From: Myxococcales bacterium
GTDB taxonomy: Bacteria; Myxococcota_A; Polyangia; Nannocystales; Nannocystaceae
Direction: 5' to 3'
NCBI GenBank assembly: GCA_020431135.1
Contig: JAGQIT010001332.1
Coordinates: forward strand, 1 to 5,693
Length of the DNA: 5,693 nucleotides
Positions within the stretch are counted from its first letter, which is position 1. Each line of letters begins with the position of its first letter. This document shows, piece by piece, positions 1-4,349 of the stretch. Below the pieces are notes generated by a model, which saw only the letters and a list, made by a program, of their open reading frames with translations, was not told where the DNA came from and ran no database searches. The position numbers and the translations under genes are program-made.

Positions 1-945
1 GCCGTCGGCGACGAGCGCGTCGATCGCCCGCTCGAGGAGCGCCGGCGCGTCGCGGCCGACGACGAAGCCCTCGAGCGGCACGCAGACCCGCTCGTTGAAG
101 ACGACGAGGTGGACGACGTCGCCGCGCTTGAGCTCGTCGACCATCCGCCGCAGCCCGCGCTTGAGGTAGTTCATCCGCCCCTCCTCGCGCATCGAGCCCG
201 AGCGGTCGACGACCAGCGCGAGGTTGGCGTTGCGCCGCGCCGCGCGGTCGATCGTCCGCCCCTGGATCGCCAGCGCGAGGTCGACGCTCCCGGGCGAGCC
301 AGAGCGCGGCGCCAGGCTCGGGAGCACCGAGAAGTCGTCGCCGGGCGCCACAGGGGCCGACTCGAAGGAGAAGTAGTTGAGGAACTCATGCGGCCGCAGG
401 AGGCGCGGGTCGATCGGGAGGTCGCGATCGATCGCGTAGAGGATCCGCTGCGCCGCCGACAGGCTCATCGTGTCGTCGTTGGACAGGTAGACGGCCTCGC
501 CCCAGCCGCTGTCGACGTGGACCTTCGGCGCCTCGACGTGCGGGGGCGCGAGGCTCACCCCCGAGGTCCCTGCGAGGCGGATCCCCGAGGCGTCCGCGCT
601 CGCGGTCGGCGAGAGATCGACGACCGACGTGAAGTCGCGGCTCTGTCCGCCGACGGGGATGTTCTTCGCCTGGTCCATGCTCACCACCGAGGTGACGCCG
701 CCCTGCGGCTCCGCCGGCTCCTCCGGCTCCGGCTCCGCGGCGCAGGCGTCGATCCGATCGATCACCGGCGCGAGCTCGGCGAGCGGCTGCGGCGGCGCCT
801 GGACGCGCGCACGCGGCGGGTGCGTCCGCGGCGTGAAGACGTGGGCGGGGCCGGTGTAGGGCTCGGAGGAGCCCCCCTTCGGATGACACCCGGCGACCAG
901 CATCGACAGCGTGATCGCCGACGCGGCGCCCCAGACCCTTCGCAT
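1..945 (-). CDS. vWA-domain lipoprotein, YfbK-like (3' end outside window)
   Basis: The minus-strand frame is open from an ATG at 945 to the left edge, giving 315 residues with no stop; the C-terminus is missing. Residues 1-20 form a lipoprotein signal peptide (MRR, then a hydrophobic stretch, then LVAGC with Cys20 as the lipidated residue), so the protein should be exported and membrane anchored. Residues 36-90 are rich in Pro and Glu and look disordered. Residues about 160-195 (ILYAIDRDLPI...LRPHEFLNYFSFE) match the short domain that precedes the vWA domain in YfbK-type proteins. The vWA domain begins near residue 240 and carries the metal-binding MIDAS motif DRSGS at 247-251, followed by a helix and the strand VVHLVVFN (277-284). 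vWA domains bind protein partners through a divalent metal; the partner here is unknown. The start is supported by the signal peptide; the upstream GGGG is only a weak ribosome site. It lies 120 bp behind the Cys-rich lipoprotein gene on the same strand and may be co-transcribed with it. Confidence 0.9.
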   Translation of the reverse strand, partial: MRRVWGAASAITLSMLVAGCHPKGGSSEPYTGPAHVFTPRTHPPRARVQAPPQPLAELAPVIDRIDACAAEPEPEEPAEPQGGVTSVVSMDQAKNIPVGGQSRDFTSVVDLSPTASADASGIRLAGTSGVSLAPPHVEAPKVHVDSGWGEAVYLSNDDTMSLSAAQRILYAIDRDLPIDPRLLRPHEFLNYFSFESAPVAPGDDFSVLPSLAPRSGSPGSVDLALAIQGRTIDRAARRNANLALVVDRSGSMREEGRMNYLKRGLRRMVDELKRGDVVHLVVFNERVCVPLEGFVVGRDAPALLERAIDALVADG

Positions 946-1065
946 GATCCCCACGCGGTCATCGTACGGGATCCCGCCGGAGCCGACGAAACCATGTCGC
1001 CGGGCCGACGCCAGGCTCCTGTCGTGTCCTGAGGAGTGAACACCGCGGGCGCCGAGATCGCGCGG

Positions 1066-1863
1066 CTACGCCGGCTGACACGCTCCGTTCTCGCAGATCA
1101 CGGCCGGCGAGTCCCCCTCGCAGTTGCAGTCGCCGCCGCAGTTGGCGTCCATCCACGCCTGGCCGAGGTCGTCGAGCTCCTCCTGCGAGACGCTCGAGTT
1201 GAGGGCCTCCCAGCACTGCGCCGACGGCAGCTCGCACGCGCCGACGAGCGCCTGGCAGTCGCCGTCCTCGACGCACTTGGCGCTGTTGGGATCCTCCACG
1301 AGCGCCTGATAGGCGGCGTCGATCATCGCGCACAGGTCGACCTCCACGCACTTGGCGACCTCCTCGACCACCTCGCACGCGGTCGTCGGCGCGCAGGCCT
1401 TCTCGACCTCGCAGCCGTCCACGCAGTTGATCGCGACGGCGATGTCACCGTCGACGCAGCTCCCCCCGCCGTCGCAGGGGACGTCGCACCCGTCCGTGCC
1501 CGTCCCCGTCGTGGTCGTCGTGCCCGCGCTCGCGCCCGTGCTCGCGCCGCCCGACGTGGAGGATCCCGGATCCGTCGCCCCGCCGGTCGTGATCTCGCCG
1601 CCCGAGTCCGTCGCGCTCCCCGACACCGACGTCGTCGACGTCGCGTCTGCGGTGCCGCCCGCAGCGCCCGATCCGTCGCCGCCCGTCGTGTCGACGTCGC
1701 CGCCCGTCGTCGTCGTCGTCCCGCTGTCAAACGCGCTCGCGTCGTCGATGAACGCCGGGTTGAACTTCGAGCACCCGGGCGCCGCCAGGGCGAGCGCGAC
1801 GAGGGCGACCCCGAGGCCCGCGGCCCGCCGTCCGGGCGCGGGCTTCGGCGACGCCCTCGTCAC
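1066..1863 (-). CDS. Cys-rich lipoprotein with Thr/Ser/Gly linker
   Basis: I do not recognise a specific function. With the GTG start at 1863 the product has 265 residues. A basic n-region and a hydrophobic core (GLGVALVALALAAPGC) end at Cys31, a plausible lipidation site, although Ala at -3 and Pro at -2 make the lipobox non-standard. Residues 48-125 are a low-complexity Thr/Ser/Gly/Asp linker with two runs of five threonines. Residues 126-265 hold 18 cysteines in an acidic domain. Its first half has short CxxxC and CxxGC spacings. Its second half follows the pattern CVEDGDC...C...CWEALN...ANCGGDCNC...ICENGAC. The even cysteine number suggests an exported, disulfide-bonded domain displayed at the surface. 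The frame extends to ATG 1929 and TTG 1968, but those starts give an overlong n-region and lack a ribosome site. Stop is TAG at 1068-1066. Thr-rich linkers joined to Cys-rich domains are typical of Nannocystis-type myxobacterial lipoproteins (family knowledge). The gene is divergent from the sigma gene. Confidence 0.88.
   Translation of the reverse strand: MTRASPKPAPGRRAAGLGVALVALALAAPGCSKFNPAFIDDASAFDSGTTTTTGGDVDTTGGDGSGAAGGTADATSTTSVSGSATDSGGEITTGGATDPGSSTSGGASTGASAGTTTTTGTGTDGCDVPCDGGGSCVDGDIAVAINCVDGCEVEKACAPTTACEVVEEVAKCVEVDLCAMIDAAYQALVEDPNSAKCVEDGDCQALVGACELPSAQCWEALNSSVSQEELDDLGQAWMDANCGGDCNCEGDSPAVICENGACQPA
1705..1719 (-). repeat. (ACG)5 trinucleotide tract encoding Thr5
   Basis: Five uninterrupted ACG codons on the minus strand encode TTTTT just after the lipoprotein signal region. 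A second, interrupted tract (ACG ACG ACC ACG ACG) lies at 1507-1521. Slippage in units of three would change linker length without breaking the frame. Confidence 0.8.
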
Positions 1864-1908
1864 GATCCGCCCAAGACGGCAGGCCCGACGGAGGCAGCCC
1901 GACAGGGT

Positions 1909-1938
1909 CTCATAAGCCAAGGCACGCATATTTGTACG
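1909..1938 (-). promoter_or_regulatory. Weak candidate promoter for the Cys-rich lipoprotein
   Basis: On the minus strand CGTACA (1938-1933, 3/6 match to TTGACA) is separated by 18 bp from TATGAG (1914-1909, 4/6 match to TATAAT). Transcription would begin near 1902-1900 and leave a leader of roughly 40 nt before the GTG at 1863, which agrees with that start rather than the upstream ATG or TTG. The matches are modest, so this is tentative. Confidence 0.3.
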
Positions 1939-1942
1939 TGCC
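1921..1942. promoter_or_regulatory. Inverted repeat, candidate operator upstream of Cys-rich lipoprotein
   Basis: GGCACG and CGTGCC form a perfect 6 bp inverted repeat around a 10 bp AT-rich centre (CATATTTGTA), with further partial symmetry inside. It lies 58 bp upstream of the GTG start and overlaps the candidate -35 element below. A GC-armed repeat with an AT-rich centre fits a dimeric repressor or activator site; a transcript hairpin is the alternative. Confidence 0.45.
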
Positions 1943-2160
1943 CCGACGCGGCGAAATCTGACACCCAAAAATCGCCGACCGCCCCGATCGTCAAACGCCG
2001 CGGCCCGCGACGTCGAGCAGACCGCGGCAGGGCCCCGCGGGATCGAGGAGCGGTTCCTCCGGTCGACGCGGCGAGACGATAGCCGCGCTCACGGCGACCG
2101 CCGTCCCTCAACCCCCTGGTCAGGGAGCACGCGCAGACCCTCGCGGATCCGGTTTGTCCG

Positions 2161-2189
2161 TTGATGTTCCTGGCCCGAGCCGGGATACT
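2161..2189 (+). promoter_or_regulatory. Sigma-70-like promoter of the sigma factor gene
   Basis: TTGATG (2161-2166) and GATACT (2184-2189) are separated by exactly 17 bp; each matches four of six consensus bases. Transcription would start near 2195-2197, directly on the GTG codon at 2196. This implies a leaderless or nearly leaderless message. An internal promoter would also argue against the upstream TTG (2154) as the start. Confidence 0.5.
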
Positions 2190-2195
2190 TCCGCG

Positions 2196-2855
2196 GTGCG
2201 GTCCGACGAGCCAGCCGACGAGCCCGACGACTGGGAGCTGCTGTTCGCATGGTTTGACGGCGACTCGCGGGCGAGCGAGCGCCTCGGCGCCCGCTACTAC
2301 GGGCTGCTGATGCGCTTCTTCCTCAACAAGACGCGCAACCCCGAGGACGCCGCGGATCTGGTCTCGGAGACGCTGCTCGCGTGCGTGGCCAGCAAGGGCC
2401 GGGTGACGCGCAGCGGGGCGTTCCGCTCGTACCTCTTCGCGATCGCCATGAACAAGCTGCGGACGTACTACCGCAAGCAGGTCAAGCGCAGGCGCGAGCT
2501 CGACGACTTCGCCGAGCTCTGCGTCGCCGACGCGCACCCGCGCTCGCCGCCGTCGCTCCTGGCGCGCGCCGAGGAGACGCGGCTGCTGGTCAAGGCGCTG
2601 CGTCAGCTCTCGCTCGCGCAGCAGATGGTGGTCGAGCTCAGCTACTTCGAGGGGCTGCGCGGCCGCGAGATCGCCGAACTGCTCGGCGTGCCGGAGTCCA
2701 CCGTCCGCACCCACCTCGAGCGCGGTCGCAAGCGCCTGGTCAAGATCACGCGCGAGCTCGCGGAGAACCCCGCGCTCGCCGAGTCGACGATCTCGGGGCT
2801 CAGCACGTGGGTCGAGGATATCCGTCAGAACATCGGCCTGACGCCGGACAGCTGA
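2196..2855 (+). CDS. ECF-type RNA polymerase sigma factor
   Basis: The product is 219 residues from GTG 2196, a usual size for an ECF sigma factor, and should direct RNA polymerase to a dedicated promoter set. Region 2 spans about residues 13-95: DWELLFAWFDGD, RYYGLLMRFFLNKT, the core-binding segment NPEDAADLVSETLLACV, and the promoter-melting and -10 recognition part FRSYLFAIAMNKLRTYYRK. A linker follows, then region 4 (about 130-188), including LSLAQQMVVELSYFEGL and the helix-turn-helix REIAELLGVPESTVRTHLERGR that reads the -35 element. A 30-residue tail (189-219, containing STWVEDIRQNIG) extends past region 4. No anti-sigma gene is adjacent: the downstream neighbour is convergent and the upstream one divergent, so the gene is probably monocistronic. 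In myxobacteria many ECF factors are controlled by kinases or by tail segments instead; that is not shown here. The in-frame TTG at 2154 would add 14 residues of low-complexity sequence and has no ribosome site. Confidence 0.93.
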   Translation: MRSDEPADEPDDWELLFAWFDGDSRASERLGARYYGLLMRFFLNKTRNPEDAADLVSETLLACVASKGRVTRSGAFRSYLFAIAMNKLRTYYRKQVKRRRELDDFAELCVADAHPRSPPSLLARAEETRLLVKALRQLSLAQQMVVELSYFEGLRGREIAELLGVPESTVRTHLERGRKRLVKITRELAENPALAESTISGLSTWVEDIRQNIGLTPDS

Positions 2856-2870
2856 GCGCGGCCAGGCCCG

Positions 2871-2895
2871 GCTGCGCGCCCCTCGGGTGCGCAGC
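2871..2895. terminator. Hairpin between convergent genes, candidate bidirectional terminator
   Basis: GCTGCGC (2871-2877) pairs perfectly with GCGCAGC (2889-2895). The stem continues inward through a G-T pair and three C-G pairs, giving 11 bp around a 3 nt loop (CTC). It lies in the 61 bp gap between the stops of the sigma gene (2855) and the lipase gene (2917). No T-run follows on either side, so intrinsic termination is not certain. Confidence 0.5.
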
Positions 2896-2916
2896 GCGGG
2901 CGGACGAGGGCGCGCC

Positions 2917-4071
2917 TCAGTTGCAGTGGTCGAGGTTGTCGTCGTAGTTCCCCACGGGGTGGGCGGTGAAGTAGCCGGACCCGAGGTACCAGTAGTCCTG
3001 GTCGCTCTGCTCTTCGAAGTGGTAGCCGAAGGAGAAGCTCGTGAAGCTGAAGCCCCAGTAGAGCAGGTACGGCGTGCCCCAGTGCTTCATGCTGCTGGAC
3101 ACGGGGAACATCGGCACCGGGTCGTTGCCGGCGACCCAGCGCATCTTGCGGATCTTGCTGTGGTACTTGTCGGCCAGCGTGGTGTCGAACACGTGCGGCT
3201 CACCGTATGTCTCAACGTGCATGTACGATGAACTATATGTGCTCGGCGAGGACTCGTAGAGGAAGGCCGCGAGCAGACTTGCGACCGCGCCGCCGCGGCT
3301 GTGGCCGGTGATGTACAGGCGCTCGCACTCGCCGTTCTCGACCATGTCCTTGAGGGTCGAGACGAGGCCGATGTCCACGAGATCGTCGTAGTCCGACTTG
3401 AACTCCGTAGAGCACTTCCCGCCGAGCGCGCCGCAGGTCTCCATGTCGGCGCTGAGCGAGGCGATCTTCTCCGCGTCGCTGTCCGAGCCGCGGATCCCGA
3501 CGATGCAGCGCTGCGGCGAGATGAAGTTCGGCGAATAGCCGACGATGTGCGCGTAGGAGCCGCCGCTGTCGAAGGTGTAGAGGGTGTCCAGGAAGAGCTT
3601 GTCCGAGTAGTCCGGCGGGTCGAAGTAGGCGCCCTGAGCCACGTCGATGAGCATCTGGCTCTGGCCGCAGTTCTTCGACGCGCTGACGCCGTTGCTCGGC
3701 GGCTCTTGCGTGGGCGCGACGGCCCGCAAGCACGCCTCGCTGACCGCGCCCTCGGCGAGGACGCACGCCTCATTCTCGCCGCCGAAGGCGAAGAGGTCGC
3801 CCTCTCCGCAGGCCTCGGCGACGTCCGAGGCCTCGCACAGCGAGGCCTGCTCCGCCTCGAGGCACAGGACCTGGTCGGCGAGGAGCTGCAGTTCGTCGTC
3901 GGTGCAGTCGTCGAAGCCCGCGGGGTTGAGCTCGGTCCTGTCCTCGAGGATGTCGCGGGGGTCCGTCGCGGTCTCGGTCTCGGACGGATCCGCGTCGCAG
4001 CCCGCGGTCGCGGCCAGGAGCATCGTGGAGGTGAGGAGGGTCGAGAGGAGGTGCAGGTGATCGCGGAACAT
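2917..4071 (-). CDS. Secreted class 3 (fungal-type) lipase lipoprotein
   Basis: The product is 384 residues from ATG 4071, which has a good ribosome site (GGAG at 4082-4079, 7 nt spacing). Residues 1-25 are a lipoprotein signal ending in LLAATAGC (Cys25), so the enzyme should be membrane anchored outside the cytoplasm. Residues 38-123 are acidic with six cysteines (56, 70, 79, 88, 103, 114). The alpha/beta-hydrolase domain (about 133-378) matches the class 3 lipase family: strand and oxyanion loop CIVGIRGSDS with Ser196 in the oxyanion position, nucleophile elbow GHSRGG with Ser258, acid Asp317 in GNDPVPMFP, and His371 in AHPVGNY. All three triad residues are present. The predicted reaction is hydrolysis of ester bonds in acylglycerols or phospholipids; the substrate is unknown. 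A penultimate Cys383 could form a disulfide tying down the C-terminus. The elbow has Arg where Leu is usual. The gene is convergent with the sigma gene and 278 bp downstream of the WD40 gene on the same strand. Codons at 3202-3240 are unusually AT-rich. Confidence 0.93.
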   Translation of the reverse strand: MFRDHLHLLSTLLTSTMLLAATAGCDADPSETETATDPRDILEDRTELNPAGFDDCTDDELQLLADQVLCLEAEQASLCEASDVAEACGEGDLFAFGGENEACVLAEGAVSEACLRAVAPTQEPPSNGVSASKNCGQSQMLIDVAQGAYFDPPDYSDKLFLDTLYTFDSGGSYAHIVGYSPNFISPQRCIVGIRGSDSDAEKIASLSADMETCGALGGKCSTEFKSDYDDLVDIGLVSTLKDMVENGECERLYITGHSRGGAVASLLAAFLYESSPSTYSSSYMHVETYGEPHVFDTTLADKYHSKIRKMRWVAGNDPVPMFPVSSSMKHWGTPYLLYWGFSFTSFSFGYHFEEQSDQDYWYLGSGYFTAHPVGNYDDNLDHCN

Positions 4072-4349
4072 GTCGGTACTCCATCTGTGCGGGCGCCTTG
4101 ACGGCGCCGGGCTTCGGCGCTCGTCGGCGCCGCTCATCTGGGGAATACCGACGCGCCCCGAACCGTCTCAGCGCGGGCGAAAGAACCTGAAAAAATTCTG
4201 CTACGTGCGCTCCTCAGGCCGAGAGCGACGCGAGCGCGCCCCCCAGCCGAGACGCTCGACGCGGACGAGGCAGCACGCCGGCAGGTGGGAGCCCGCGGTC
4301 GCCCGCAGCGTCGGTGTCGCCCCGCGCGTTTAAGGTCGACGCGAGCGCC
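4072..4349. other. Spacer between WD40 and lipase genes
   Basis: This 278 bp spacer holds the lipase upstream region. An AT-rich patch at 4178-4200 includes a run of six T on the minus strand, about 110-125 bp before the lipase start. On the same strand a CGCTC/GAGCG inverted repeat occurs upstream of the T-run, but the gap between them is too long for a standard terminator. I found no convincing -35/-10 pair. A shared transcript with the WD40 gene is possible but a separate lipase promoter seems more likely given the gap. Confidence 0.5.
4079..4082 (-). promoter_or_regulatory. Ribosome binding site deciding the lipase start
   Basis: GGAG on the minus strand sits 7 nt before the ATG at 4071. 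The frame remains open to a possible start at 4137, but that start would add 22 charged residues in front of the signal peptide and so is unlikely. Confidence 0.75.

Larger units (their letters stand above)
1864..2195. other. Divergent intergenic control region
   Basis: This 332 bp stretch separates the divergent lipoprotein and sigma genes. It contains a relatively AT-rich segment (about 1910-1975) with an inverted repeat at 1921-1942, a very GC-rich segment with three CCGCGG palindromes (1998-2003, 2022-2027, 2035-2040), a short palindrome CCCTGGTCAGGG at 2114-2125, and a good sigma-70-like promoter at 2161-2189 facing the sigma gene. I see no convincing coding region: the long plus-strand frame crossing it has arginine/alanine-rich composition and lies antisense to the lipoprotein gene. 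Confidence 0.7.

Noticed and set aside
109..1032. Long plus-strand frame antisense to the vWA gene
   Set aside because: It is Arg/Val/Ala rich with no recognisable motif; the opposite strand encodes a clear signal peptide and MIDAS motif.
1953..1968. Possible sigma-54 promoter (TTGG...TTTC) upstream of the Cys-rich lipoprotein
   Set aside because: The -12 element has TC in place of the nearly invariant GC and the -24 element matches only TTGG.
1036..2082. Long plus-strand reading frame (348 codons) antisense to the Cys-rich lipoprotein
   Set aside because: Its product is arginine/alanine rich with no domain, and it mirrors the codon bias of the minus-strand gene, which has a signal peptide and an ordered cysteine pattern.
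1860..2714. Minus-strand frame of 284 codons across the sigma gene and divergent region
   Set aside because: It is antisense to the clear sigma factor domains and has no domain of its own.
3301..4101. Plus-strand frame antisense to the lipase
   Set aside because: It is a low-complexity Val/Arg/Ala/Glu product, while the opposite strand has the full lipase triad.
4178..4240. Intrinsic terminator for the WD40 gene formed by CGCTC/GAGCG and the T-run
   Set aside because: The stem is only 5 bp and the T-run starts more than ten bases after it, unlike a standard terminator.
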